Assembly: GCA_021464245.1 (NCBI GenBank)
Contig: JADCRB010000055.1
Span: forward strand, 2,138,487 to 2,202,486
Origin: Carallia brachiata
Taxonomy: Eukaryota > Streptophyta > Magnoliopsida > Malpighiales > Rhizophoraceae
DNA: 64,000 nt
Direction: 5' to 3'
Part shown: in pieces, positions 36,801 through 48,205 of the stretch
Layout: each line of letters opens with the position of its first letter
Numbering within the stretch: position 1 is the stretch's first letter
The notes under the pieces: model-generated
Databases searched by the model: none
Seen by the model: the letters and a program-made list of their open reading frames with translations, nothing else
What the model was told of the DNA's origin: nothing
Program-made: the position numbers and the translations under genes

Positions 36801-39800
36801 CTACAACTTTCTGGAATGACAATTGCAAAGTAACAGTCAAACAGAGAAGATCATCCTACTTGTGAATTGCCACAATATGGACTAAAGCTGTTACAGCCAA
36901 GATATCTACCTAACCTTTAAATAGGTACAAACTCCCACATCTTATGGGTATCAACTAAATAACAGAGAGCAACAGACAGTCATTTCCTACTGACCACTGA
37001 CCAGCTATGAAATCCTCTAAATTTTCTTACTCAAATTTCAAACACCCAGACTATTCATTCTGGCAGCTCATGTCCAATTCTCATTTCAGAAAGATCAAGA
37101 ATTTCTCAATTACTATATTAGAAAAAAGGGGGGGTACACTAAACTGGTCTCTTTTCCATGCATCTTGTGTTTCTTCAATTTCTTATAGGTGAAATATCTA
37201 ATCATGTCACGTCTTGGTTCTACAAAGAAAGACAGGTGCAAGGTATAAATCAGCCACACACGTACAAGGGTATGGTCTTCTTACACTAAATGGGCTTCTT
37301 TTAGTTCTAAAAGGTCTCAATTAAATGTAGAAGGGAAAATATGTATCCGCAGACTGATACACTGCACAGTTATTATCATCTTTTCTGTTGTAGACTAAAA
37401 ATAAGGATTCAAAGCAGATGTTTGTTAGAAGAAAAAAAAGAAGATAATCCTATTTGAATAAAATCCATAAGAACAATATCTAAAGCGCATTCACTCCTTT
37501 GCATAAAAAATAGTGTACCTCATCCTCCGGGAATATTCCGATAACCTTTGCAACATACTCTTTCTGTACCAACCCAGACTCAATCTGCAACAACCACTAA
37601 TATTACACCAAGGGAACCATAAATTCTTCTACGAGAACAAGTCTCATATCAAGGTATTTGCACCTACTTAACTTAATGAACAGTAATGGCAACAACTGAC
37701 TCACCTCCTGCCTGAAAAGGTCAGCCTTTGAAGCATTTCTAGCCAAAATAAGAAGTCCTGAGACAAGACGATCTAGCCGATGAACCGCTGGAATGATCGC
37801 ATCAAGTGAAAGATAACCCAAAATGGAAACATTTTTATGGGGAAAAAAAAAAAACATGATGAAACATATATAAGTAGTACAGGCCACATTCAACTTCCAT
37901 TTTCATGTCCCTGGAGGAAAAAATATAAAAGAATACAATGATAACTTTCAAAAAAAATCATGTTTTGGATACAAAACAGCAACAAAGACATGATCAAACA
38001 CATATAAGTAGTGCAAGCCACATGTAACTTCCATTTTCATGTCCCTAGTGGAAAAAATATAAAAGCCCTACAATGATAACTTTCAAAAGCATCATGTTTT
38101 GGATACGAAAAAGAGGTGCCAATCCATGCTCAGCCTGAAGAATGCCAACAATAGTGTTCTTACGATATTGACCACAAGGATGAACCTACAAAAAAAAAAT
38201 CTCATTATTAACCTAGTTAACACCATGCAAGAAGAAGAAGAGTCATGTGCAAAAAAATAAAAAATAAATAAATAAATAAATAGAAGAAGAGTCTAATCTA
38301 AATGGAAATTTAGGAGTAACGACTATTGATTTTGAAAGAAAGTACAGATGAAAGACTATAAGACATTCGAATCAAAACAATGATCAAAATAACAAGGTTG
38401 TAATCCCTAATTCAAATTGGGGACACTTTAATGAAAAGAAAAAAAAACCAAGACATTCTGTCCACAAATTATGGAGGAATATCAAAAGATTCAGATACCT
38501 GACCACCTTTAAATCAAATTTAACGCAAAGAAAACTGCTACAACATCAACCCAAGGTTCATAGAACTGAACCGGTCATTGAACCAGAAAGCTGAGAGGTT
38601 CAAGGTTCAACCGGTTCAACCGGTAAAAGCGCAGTTAAACCGGTAAAACCGGTATTTAATATTAAATATATCAAAATTAAATTTTTATATAGCTTATATA
38701 AGTGTATAAAATGTTATATTATATAAGAATGATAATAAATATTTAAAATAAAATGCATTTTAAGAATTATATTAATATTTACATACATTAAGGATATTAC
38801 AATTAATATATTTAACAAAATATAATTTATAAAAATTAATTAAAAAATTTTACAGATTAATTTTATATTGAAAATTAATTTTATATTGAAAAATTTTTAA
38901 TATTTAAAAATATATTTAACAAAATTAACAAAATAGTGATTAAATATTAATTTTATAATTTTAAAGATTAAATTGAAATTTTTAATCAATTGAGGACTAA
39001 ATTAAAATTTTTAGTTAAAATTAGAGTCTTAATTATAATTTAGATAAAATTTTGGGTCAAATTATAATTTAAAATTTTTTGGTTTAAACTGAACCGGTTC
39101 AACCGGTCCGGTTTTTTGACGGTTTTCCCGGTTTTTGACCGGTTTTTCCGGTTTTTGACCTGTTTTTTCCGGTTCGATCCAAATTTCATTTTTAAGTTTG
39201 AACCGGACCGGACAAGGGACCGGTTCCCAGTTTTTCCGGTTGAACCGGCCGGTCCGGTCCGGTTCTTTCATCCTTGCATCAACCTCTAATGTGTTTAAAA
39301 AAATATCCGCTGGAAATAAAGCCAAAACATGGCAAAAAAAGCCAAAAAGCAACATTGACCACTTAAATCATATCTGCACATTTTAAAGCAATAAAACACA
39401 TTCAAGCTGGCCTAGAGGTGGGTGGAACACAGATTACATTCACCTGCTGGAAGAAATAGCTTAACCACTCCTGGCAAGTGGAAAGGTCGAAAGCTCTCTC
39501 TAACATGGTTAACTTGTTCAGCAGTTTAGAAACATTATGTGTCAAAGGCCATACAAAAGCCTATTCAACGCCTTCTAATGTCTACATGTCTAAGTGGGAG
39601 AAAAGAACATAAGAATTGCATAATGACCACTACTTATTATGGCTGAAGATCTTGGGCTTCAATTCTACTCAAAAAGAAGAGGCATATATAAGTTCAAAAT
39701 TTAAATATGTCAAAATACAAGTTTTCGGATGAAATATAAATCGACTAATGGCATAGAACAAGGCAAAATTAGAATGACAATGAACGTCAAAAGGATATCC

Positions 39801-41189
39801 CAATGATGACTTGATAAGAAGCAAATCAAGTCCCAGGTTTGCAGCCCACTTACAGGAACAGTTGGTGGCTTATAAACAGTTACAACGTTTGCTTCTTCTT
39901 GAAGAACAGAGATATCCCAGTCCAGAACTGGTGGTTCATGCCTACAACCTTTGAAAAATCAATTAGAGGCCTCATAAAATTCAAGTCAATTACATTTTAA
40001 ATACAAAATAGCGTACAATAAATTAAGAACTTCAACGTTTAGTCATTTACTAAAGCAGAAAATCGAACGAAAAGGATAATATATGTGAGATATCCTGAAT
40101 TTGAAGCCCCAAAATTAGCCTAAATATTAATCTCTATCAAAAACAAGATAAGCAACAACGATATTGCACCTGTGCAAGAAGTGGCTAATCTTTTGCGATG
40201 GTTTGACTACGTAAGAAACCGGAACCATTTCTCCATCAACTTGTAGCCGTCCACACTTCACAGCACTTACCTACATTAAAACCATTGACAGTTCACAAAT
40301 TCAAACTCTTGCAATTACCCAAAAAATAAAATAAAATAAAATAAAACTAGCACATGCAATCATCTGAAATTTGCAAATGAAATTCATTTCAACTGACTAG
40401 CCAGTCAACTCACACACATTTAACAAATTCAATCATTAAGACAATTTCACAAAAGAAAAAGATAAGCAGCCAGAGAATCTATCCAGAATCCATGTAAGTA
40501 CGATATTATTTTGAGTCTTACGTGAATAAAAAAAATATGTAAGACTCAAAATGACGTCAGCATGATTGAACTGTCCGTGTAACAACGCTCGTTGGCAAAC
40601 GGGTGAAAAACGATCGGCAAATTGAAATTGACAAAAAAACAGTAAATTAGATGGAATTAAGAGAGTAATGTACAAGATTTTTACATAGTAATCATAAGGC
40701 CGGCCTCTGAACTCTTCGGCAAACAAATCAACGATTGTCTTTCCCGCCCAACGGTTCTTAACCTGCAAGCGAGCCTCACATTTTTGTCGTTTTTTTAATA
40801 TATAAATGAATTTTCCACGAAATCACAATCTGAGTTTAATTTAAATAAGCAGATTGAGATTTTTGTTTCCAAATAGTTATCGAAAAAAAAAAAAAGAAAG
40901 AAAGCAAAGGAAGTACTGACATGAGAGATGAACTCGAAGTAGTAGGGCCAGACGTGTCGCCTCCCTGCACAGTTCCCGCCAAAATTCGAGTTTATTGTGG
41001 CGGATCGAGCTGGATTAAAATTACTAAATTGAAAGAAATTATTGAAACAATTAAAACATTAAAAACGTTACCGTTTAGAAACATGTAATCTTGCTTCTGT
41101 GGCGGATTGGCTGGTGTTTCCCACACGATTTCCATCCCGCTTTTCTTTTCTTCAAGTTCTTCTTCTTCTCTCTTTCTCTTCATCCTCAT
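33808..41189 (-). CDS. RNA pseudouridine synthase, RluA family (plant type 7)
   Basis: Converts uridine to pseudouridine in RNA; substrate not predictable here. Twelve minus-strand exons: 41072-41189, 40921-40964, 40685-40762, 40170-40270, 39854-39941, 38107-38185, 37705-37787, 37519-37584, 36754-36810, 35980-36090, 34659-34890, 33808-33908. All joins are GT-AG and in frame; total 385 residues. A basic N-terminus (MRMKRKREEEE) could act in nuclear targeting. An S4-like segment (CGRLQVDGEMVPVSYVV) precedes the catalytic domain. The active-site motif reads HRLDRLVSG with catalytic Asp at about residue 175; a Val replaces the Thr of the bacterial RLDxxTSG motif. GRTHQIRVHLQ near residue 260 is the second family signature. 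The C-terminal part has a low-complexity Ser-rich stretch, then CTNCP and LWLHC. Closest relative by memory is Arabidopsis At5g51140. The first Met (41189) was preferred to Met3 (41183); either is possible. Confidence 0.9.
34898..34921. repeat. (GA)n microsatellite at an exon border
   Basis: The GA run begins next to the acceptor of the exon 34659-34890. On the gene strand it is a CT-rich polypyrimidine tract feeding the acceptor GTGTAG. Confidence 0.8.
35391..35445. repeat. 55-bp intronic repeat, copy A
   Basis: Begins TGGGTTTCTTTTAGTTC and differs from the copy at 37291-37345 at only a few positions. Both lie in introns of the pseudouridine synthase gene. Confidence 0.8.
37291..37345. repeat. 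55-bp intronic repeat, copy B
   Basis: Begins TGGGCTTCTTTTAGTTC. It is about 1.9 kb from copy A in the same orientation. Confidence 0.8.
37854..38110. repeat. 134-bp tandem duplication covering a splice donor
   Basis: Copy 1 is 37854-37976 and copy 2 is 37988-38110, with a period of 134 bases and roughly 85-90% identity by eye. Shared blocks include ACTTCCATTTTCATGTCCCT and CAATGATAACTTTCAA. Copy 2 includes the real splice donor of the exon 38107-38185 (GTATCC on the minus strand at 38101-38106). Copy 1 repeats the same donor sequence at 37967-37972. Confidence 0.85.
38552..39276. mobile_element. Non-autonomous hAT-like element, 725 bp, in an intron
   Basis: Flanked by the perfect 8-bp direct repeat CATCAACC at 38544-38551 and 39277-39284. 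Terminal inverted repeats are CAAGGTTCATAGAACTGAAC on the left and CAAGGATGAAAGAACCGGAC read inward from the right. The ends are packed with ACCGGTT and CCGGTTCAACCGG words in both orientations, likely transposase-binding arrays; the middle is very AT-rich. No transposase frame exists. It sits in the intron 38186-39853 of the pseudouridine synthase gene. Confidence 0.85.
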
Positions 41190-42187
41190 GACGTTTCTCT
41201 AGGGTTCACTGGAACTGCGTCGAAATTGCAGTCAGTCAACAGTCCGTTATTAAAACGACGCCGTATAGAAGAAAATTTTACATTTATAATTAATTAAGAC
41301 CAATAATTTAAGCTTATAGACTAAACGCTGTCGTTTTGATGCGGAAAGCCCCGGAGCGGGCGGCGGGCAGTTGCTTGGGCAGGCGTTTTGGTGAATAGAA
41401 TTTTACCTTCAACGTAAAAAAAGTTTATTACAGGCATTAATTATAATATTTATAAATTAAAATTAAAATAATTTTTTTTATATTTCATTTAACCATTCTA
41501 TATAAAGATCTATCATTCGTATTGTTAGGTCTAATAAATTTTATTTATATTTAATTATAATATTAATAAATCATAAATTTATTGTCGTATTTTAATATAA
41601 ATATTCATTTATTCGAAACGAAAGATAACTCAGAGACTCTCGAACTGAAATGGTTAAAAACACACACACACACACACACACAGAAATGTTACACAGTACA
41701 ATGCTCATGTCACTGTTATTTTCACGAAGTATAGACATAAAGGATTTCCGTAGAAATTATCTTAGAATACGGCAAGGAAGACTTTGTCGTTTTGACTAGG
41801 TTTGGCTTTTTGAGGACAATTGGCAAAAACACTTTTCACCTCTCGTCTGTCTCGCTCACCACCACCACCACCACCACCAACACAGCTACAGAAGAGAAAG
41901 AGCTTTTCCGAAAGCCCAACGCCTTCTCGATCAAGCTAAGCGCCGATTATATTGTTATCCACTATAAAAAGGTTTTTTTTTTTAATTTCAATTTTCCTAA
42001 AGTTTTTTTCTTCTAATTTTTCTTTGACTAATTGCTTAATTTTCCAGTTAGATCTGCTGACCCAGTTGAGTTTCTGTGAAAATCGCAGGGGTTAGTAAAT
42101 TTTGATGAGCTCGAATTCGAAATCGGAGTCGAATATACGTGGAAGTGGTTGATTGGCTGGTAGAATTCAAAGAAGAAGTCAACTCAA
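41190..42187. promoter_or_regulatory. Bidirectional promoter region of pseudouridine synthase and MUB
   Basis: The two genes are divergent with about 1 kb between start codons. The interval holds AT-rich DNA, a (CA)11 repeat at 41661-41682 and a CAC repeat at 41857-41880. The latter is probably in the MUB leader. No TATA box was confidently assigned. Confidence 0.5.
41661..41682. repeat. (CA)11 microsatellite
   Basis: Eleven perfect CA units between the divergent genes. Confidence 0.95.
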
Positions 42188-44092
42188 ATGCCGGAGGAGG
42201 ATTTGGTTGATATAAAGTTCAGGCTTTACGATGGGTCCGACATCGGCCCGTTCCGGTACGCGTCGGCGTCGACGGTCGATATGCTTAAACAAAGAATTGT
42301 CTCCGATTGGCCCAAAGGTTAGTATTTTTAACTTCTTTTTCTTTTCTTTAAAGCAAATTTTGAATTAATAATGTTTCTGAATTGCCCTGTTTGGTGAATT
42401 ATGAATTTTCGATCATTTATCTGAATCTTGAATTGGGTGTTACTGTTACCTAATCCCGATAAATTTTCGGGCTAGGAATGAATTATACTAACAATGATGC
42501 CTAATTTGGTGAACTTTTGTGGTTCCGAGTCCGATTCCAGTACTTACGGTGGTCCAATGTAGAACTAATAATTGTAATAATTGGAAACTTGTAGAACTAG
42601 GAACCATGCTAGAGTGTAACAGAAGGCAAAATGTTCGACCAGTTTTAGAAAGTTGGGCCAATCTGCAATATTCAGAAAATTTTAGGACGAAAAGAGTTCG
42701 ACTTGATGGTTTTAAACTAAACTATGATAACTCGTGTAAACCCCCGGTCGGCCAATTCCTTCGTAGCTTCACCGCGCAGCTTAACTTTAGGCAGCAACAA
42801 AGTAGCGACTCAATTCATCCAACGGCATCTAGCTTGTCTGTCTTTTCTTTTGTCAAATTTCAATCGTCTAGCTGTCCATACCACTTTATTGTTAGTTTGT
42901 TGCTACCTAGATGTTACTACTTAGTATTTCCCATTCTTTCATCTGTGTTTGGACAAAGCAGGAGCAGGTGCTAAAGGTTTGAAGTTAAATTCACTGATAC
43001 AATAGATTTGAAGAATGTGAAAAACTTTGAGAATGGAAGCGTCTTGCATCTTGTGGATTTATTTTTTGTTGTTCTTCGTTGTATGTTTTCTGAAAGGCTT
43101 TTATAATGTTCTTGCTTAGGTAAAACAATTGCTCCAAAGGCAGTGAATGAAATCAAACTGATATGCTCTGGTAAAATTTTGGATAACAACAAGACCGTTG
43201 GTCAGTGTAGAACACCCTTTGGTGAAGTTGCAGGGGGTATCATCATAATGCATGTTGTTGTACAGCCATCTCTAGCAAAAACCAAAACAGGTACTTTCCA
43301 TCTTAATCATCAGAATAAAAGTTTTTGGGATCGTTTCATATCATCCTTGCTTCTGGATTATCTCCCCATTATCATCAACCGAGCAACTCTATAGTGAACA
43401 AATTAGACACAAAGCATCAGCAAATGATGCAGTTGGACCCTTCTTTTAAGGTCAGCTCAATGCAAATTGAAGGTCCATCAGCCATTCTGGCAGTCTGTAG
43501 GAAATAATGAGGTGGCATTCCAGAAATGAGAGGACATATTTGAACTAGATTTCCCCTCCCCCCCCCCCCCCCCCCCCCGCCTTTTTTTTTCTTCTTTACT
43601 GCTATCATATATTTGTATGAAGAAATTGCACCAGCTCTGGGTTGAGAATGTGCAATTGTACGACTTGTTTTTTGTTCTTTTCTTTATCCTGAAGGGTTCT
43701 TCTTTCATGGTCTAACCGTGAGATAGTCTGGCCCGTGGCAAAATCAATTCATCCCCTCACAGTAACCCTCCTTAATTAATGCTTAACTTCATAATCAAGC
43801 TCCAAGTGAAGTGTTGTTAAGCTTTGAGCATTAACACCCACCTTTTCTCATAATGCATCAGTAGCTCTGTGACCCCGAAACCTCACCAACTAGTTCTTTA
43901 GGCTACTGCATTACAAAACTAGGTTGAGTTATCTTATTCATATGCCTTTTTCTTTAGTTGCACCGATCCCATTTCACTTAGGCATGTTGCTGAAAGCTTC
44001 CTATGTTAACATACGCGTGACGGCTAATTTGGACAGAAAAGAAGATTGATAAGTCTCCAAAGAAGATTGTGTGCTCGTGTTCCATACTATGA
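42188..44092 (+). CDS. Membrane-anchored ubiquitin-fold protein (MUB)
   Basis: Small ubiquitin-like protein tethered to the plasma membrane by a lipid; in Arabidopsis MUBs bind E2 enzymes of the UBC8 group. Three exons: 42188-42317, 43120-43290, 44037-44092, GT-AG, giving 118 residues. It begins MPEEDLVDIKFRLYDGSDIG, which marks the MUB3/MUB4 subgroup. The ubiquitin fold runs to about residue 95 (KLICSGKILDNNKTVGQC, IIMHVVVQPS). The lysine-rich tail ends CSCSIL: Cys115 is the CaaX prenylation site, with terminal Leu favouring geranylgeranylation, and Cys113 is a candidate for palmitoylation. There is no Gly-Gly end, so it is not conjugated. A pyrimidine run and a 21-C tract lie in intron 2. 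Its last exon has a decayed copy near 45.1-45.3 kb. Confidence 0.94.
43558..43578. repeat. 21-C homopolymer followed by a T run
   Basis: An uninterrupted run of 21 C in MUB intron 2, followed shortly by nine T. Long C runs are error-prone in sequencing, so the length is uncertain. Confidence 0.9.
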
Positions 44093-45062
44093 AGGCAAAT
44101 ATGTTGATATTCGGTGAACTCTCTCTACGTAGTAGTCTCTCCTCTATGTTTTAAATACAGAAACTGTATTCTTTGGGCATCTGTGTTGGTCGTTGTTGTA
44201 TTCACGTGTAACCAAGTTCGTAAAAAAAAAGTGACAAAAACTGCTGCTTTTTTCTTTTACTTTTTCTTCGCTTGTTTGCTGCTTAAGGACCTCGAATGAT
44301 TTGTAGCATTTATAAAAATAATTGCCAAAACATCATTCAAAGCCAAATTCATTTTGTATCTGGCTCCATCCACGTCTTCTGCGCATTTAGAAAACAATTG
44401 CAGAATAATTATGTTTTGAAGAATAATTTTGGATAAGCGTGCATGCCTTCAGTATTAGCTCCAGGTCGAACCAGAACTGCCGGTTTAAGTTCGGAACCGA
44501 GCCCGGCCTGGCCGTTGGCCATGTCTAGTTGCCGGAAAATGTCCGTGGAAAGAAAAAAATCAATTTCTTTTTCTTTAATTGATTGGTATGGGAACTCGGA
44601 CTCCCAACGAGTCCAGTACTCTGTTAAAAGTATACCCGTTACTGCTGAACTCAGCAAATATTATTATTAACAATTAAGAAATGTAACCAAACTGTTTTAT
44701 TCGCGAGTGTAGAAACGTCTTTACGCGAAGCCGGGGAAGGAAATAAATATGATAATGCATGTCGCTGTCCGGCCATCCATGCCCAGAGCCAAAGTTGGTT
44801 CATTTATTGGCCCAAAAACCAAAATTTTAATTCCCCTTACTGATTTCATCGCTTTCAATTTCCTTTTTTTAAATATGTATGTTTGGTTTAGTTGTTGAAT
44901 GGTCAAAAATCATTGATGTAATAAAATATTATTAGTTTATTGTTGTTTTTTTTTTTTAATAGGGTAGATTGTTAATTGTGGGTGTGAGCAGTTGTTGCTT
45001 GGTCACCAATGGCAACTAAAACAAATGGATTCCCAGAAGCTTCTAATTTTGACATCTCTCTA

Positions 45063-45265
45063 AATATATAATACGTGATGGCTTGTTTGAACAGAAAAGA
45101 AGATCGAATTTTTATCAGCTAGTGTCACGGAGGAGGTCAAGGTTCAACTCATCTCTCCCAAATTTCCTCTCCCTTACTGACTGTCTTTAAGTGTTTAAAA
45201 AAAAAAAGGAAAAAAAAAAAAAGAACATTCACCCAAGAGTGCTGTATGCTCGCGTTCCACGTGAA
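45063..45265 (+). pseudogene. Decayed copy of MUB exon 3, split by an insertion
   Basis: 45063-45107 resembles the acceptor and start of MUB exon 3: AATACGTGATGGCTTGTTTG and ACAGAAAAGAAGATCGA against the real ATACGCGTGACGGCTAATTTG and ACAGAAAAGAAGATTGA. 45228-45265 resembles its end: GTGCTGTATGCTCGCGTTCCA against ATTGTGTGCTCGTGTTCCA. Between them are about 120 foreign bases ending in A-rich sequence (45199-45222). The copy cannot code and no other MUB exons accompany it, so it is a partial segmental duplicate of the last exon and its intron border. Confidence 0.75.
45108..45227 (+). mobile_element. Possible 5'-truncated SINE inside the MUB exon copy
   Basis: Contains a box B-like GGTTCAACTC near 45141-45150 and ends in an A-rich tail of about 24 bases. 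Length and tail fit a truncated SINE. No box A and no clear target duplication were found. Confidence 0.4.
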
Positions 45266-45748
45266 GAAAAAAATGTGGGCTAACCAGCGCTGGAGTTGGC
45301 CGCCAAGGTGTTATTTCCTGTTATGGCACTTCCATGCTCCACATCTACACAACACCGTTGGGGACTCCGTTGACTACAAAGGCTTCAGCTCAAATGGCTG
45401 AGAAGGGGACGATTTCCGGGCATTGCCCAGTCGTTAAACAAAGAAAAAAGTTGATGATTCATGGCAGTAAAAGTAAAAACCCTTCAGCCAATGGGGATCT
45501 ATGTAAATATAGAGAGAATGCATTAGCGTTCACCATCATAACCAAGCTTCAAGAGCACATAATACACTAAACTGCCAAAATATCAACGTTCTTACAACAC
45601 ATTGTTACAGGGACTCGATAGATAAATTAACTGACTGAAAGCACTTGCCAATACTTCTACAAAAAGGGTGATCGTGACTCCAAAAACACTGAAGAACTGG
45701 ATTTTAAAAATTCAATGGTGAATAACAAGAGACATGGATAATGAAACT

Positions 45749-48053
45749 CTAAATCTGCCGGAAAACTCTATCTGCAGCAGCGATAGTCTGTTCAATATCT
45801 TCGGCAGTATGTGCCAAACTTGTAAACCCTGCCTCAAATTGTGAAGGTGCAAAATATACACCTTCCTCCAGCATCTTTCTATAAAATCCAGCAAACTTTG
45901 CAGTGTCACTTTTCTTTGCATCGGAAAAATTGTTAACAGGACCTTCTGTGAAGAAAAACCCAAACATCCCTCCAATATACCCACCACATATAGCATGTCC
46001 AGCCTTCTTGCCAGCATCCACAATGCCTTGAATTAATTCCCTAGTGATCTTATCCAAGTATTCATAACTTCCTGGCTTCTGCAGCCGTTTCAGTGTGTGT
46101 ATCCCTGCAGTCATCGCCAATGGATTCCCGCTCAAGGTTCCAGCTTGGTACATTGGGCCTGCAGGGGCAACCATCTCCATAATGTCTCTCCTCCCTCCAT
46201 ACGCACCAACTGGCAGACCACCGCCAATGATCTTCCCAAGTGTTGTCAAATCAGGAGTTATTCCAAAATACTCCTGAGCCCCACCATAAGATAGACGGAA
46301 TCCAGTCATAACTTCATCAAAAATAAGAAGAGCATTATTTTCTTTTGTGATCTTACGAATGCCATGCAGAAAATCTGCCTCTGGAGGAATGAAACCAGAG
46401 TTTCCTACAACAGGTTCAAGGATTATTGCAGCAATCTCTCCTTTATTGGCTTCAAAAATACTTTCAATGGCTGCTAAGTCATTGAAACGGGCGGTTAGGG
46501 TTAAAAATGTTGTAGCTTTTGGAACACCAGGGGAGTCCGGAAGCCCTAGGGTTGCAACACCGCTACCTGCTTTGACAAGGAATGGATCAGCATGACCATG
46601 GTAACAACCCTCAAACTTGATAATCTTCTCACGTCCAGTGAAGGCACGGGCCAGTCGAATCACACCCATGCATGCTTCAGTGCCTGAATTGACAAAACGT
46701 ACCATTTCAATGCTCGGAACTGCTTTAATCACCATCTCGGCCAGAATATTCTCTAGAAAACAAGGGGCGCCAAAGCTGGTCCCTTTCTTCATTGTTTCAG
46801 CCAAGGCTGCAAGTACCTGTAGGAAAATGTTGGTAAACAAGTTTTGCAAATAGAAAGTGGCAGTGCAACGTAATCCACTGCCAATAACTGGAAGGCATCC
46901 ATGACAAGTAAGAGACTTAATAGATTTATATTTCAGGAGCAGAGCTCTTTGCAAAACATCTATACTACTTTTAGAGTTAATAGTTAAACCCTCATCTTTG
47001 CTGAAATCAAGATTCTAGCCAATGGCTTTAAGTTCCGCTTGAATCAATAGGTCTTAAGTTCTGCTTGAATCAAGTATTGAACTCATTAATGGATATCTAG
47101 TATCCCATTTCATTCAACATTAAACGCAGGTAAGCAACATCATCCTTGAGGAAACAGAACTTCCCAACATAAAGAGGAGTGAAGAGAATTGGCACAGAAG
47201 TAAAACATCATAAGATGGGCAGGGAAGAAGAACGGAACCTCATCATCTGCATGACCAATTATAGCAGGGCCCCAAGAACCAACGTAGTCAATATACTCAT
47301 TGCCATCTACATCCCACATGCGAGAGCCCTTCACGGAGTCCATAACAATCGGTTGCCCGCCAACCGATTTAAAAGCACGCACGGGTGAATTCACACCCCC
47401 TGGCATCAAGTCCTACCAAAAGAGTAGAGCATAAGCTAACCCCACATTGCATATAGCATGCACACCCAAACTATAAGAAACTCAGCATCACATTTCATAA
47501 AACTAGCTGATAATTGTTACAAATCAACTCGGATAGCTCACAATCCTGATTGACTCCAACGAAATCCAACAGTAAGAGGCACACCTAGCAAAATGGCAAT
47601 TCAGGGATTCATTATTCCAACGTTCTTGGCCTTCATTTAATCTTAAGCTTCTAGAACCAATTTCCAATATTAAGAATCAAAGGCCCTTCAACAATCCGAC
47701 AGTAAGAGGAACATCTAGCAATCACATATCTAAAAATTCACTTTCAAATCCCAGAAAAAAAAAGCCAAAACAAAAAAACCATAATTGGGAATCATAAAGT
47801 CAGAGCCTTGCTAATTGGGGAAAGATAGTAACAACGCATGGTTAAAAGGGCAATAACAAACCTTGGCGGCATTGAAGATTTCCTCGGATTTTTGGAGGGT
47901 GAAGCTCTTCCGCTTCTCCTCTTTCTCGAAGGAGACCGCCATTTTGACGCTGCGACGAGACCATCCCGACGAAAAACTTCTTCTCCAATAGAGATTTCTA
48001 GCAGAACATGAAAGCCCTACCCCTACTCCTACTCCTGTAATCGTAGCCGCCAT
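45749..48053 (-). CDS. GSA: Glutamate-1-semialdehyde 2,1-aminomutase, chloroplast precursor
   Basis: PLP enzyme that turns glutamate-1-semialdehyde into 5-aminolevulinate, the committed precursor of chlorophyll and haem, in the chloroplast stroma. Three minus-strand exons: 47862-48053, 47239-47412, 45749-46816, GT-AG, giving 477 residues, a normal plant length. Residues 1 to about 38 are Ser/Arg-rich and lack acids, as in a transit peptide. The mature part starts with the conserved [10 protein letters not shown] and [13 protein letters not shown]. Further signatures are [33 protein letters not shown] (Asp near 290) and [12 protein letters not shown], with the PLP-binding Lys at about 317. An in-frame Met 28 codons upstream (48137) gives a Lys/Arg-rich leader unlike other GSA precursors, so the start at 48053 was chosen. 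Genes of this pathway are usually light-induced. Confidence 0.97.
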
Positions 48054-48195
48054 TTTTTTCAGTAGAAAATTTTTGCAGTTTTTTTTCTTTGTTTTTGACT
48101 TTCTACCGGTTTCTCGTCTCTGTCTGTGCTTGGCCAAGAAGATGATAAAGTGATTGCAAGCGCGGTGAGCAGCCTGTCCATTTCGGACTTTGTGG

Positions 48196-48205
48196 TGTAT
48201 ATATG
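48196..48205 (-). promoter_or_regulatory. TATA box candidate of GSA
   Basis: On the minus strand CATATATACA lies about 145 bases upstream of the GSA start codon. Sequence and distance fit, but nothing else confirms it. Confidence 0.45.

Larger units (their letters stand above)
44093..45748. other. Intergenic region between convergent MUB and GSA
   Basis: Holds the 3' untranslated regions of both genes and the decayed MUB exon copy at 45063-45265. The open frame at 44409-44670 on both strands has no recognised family. Confidence 0.5.

Noticed and set aside
37788..38106. U12-type intron suggested by the donor GTATCC
   Set aside because: The donor lacks the following TT of the U12 consensus, and no TCCTTAAC-like branch site precedes the acceptor.
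42519..42974. 151-codon open frame
   Set aside because: Lies wholly in intron 1 of MUB on the same strand, and shows no family features.
44409..44670. Overlapping open frames on both strands near 44.5 kb
   Set aside because: Non-coding flank between MUB and GSA; neither product resembles a known family.
48054..48137. Upstream in-frame start for GSA (adds 28 Lys/Arg-rich residues)
   Set aside because: Other plant GSA precursors begin near MAA.. at 48053, and the extension is unlike a transit peptide.
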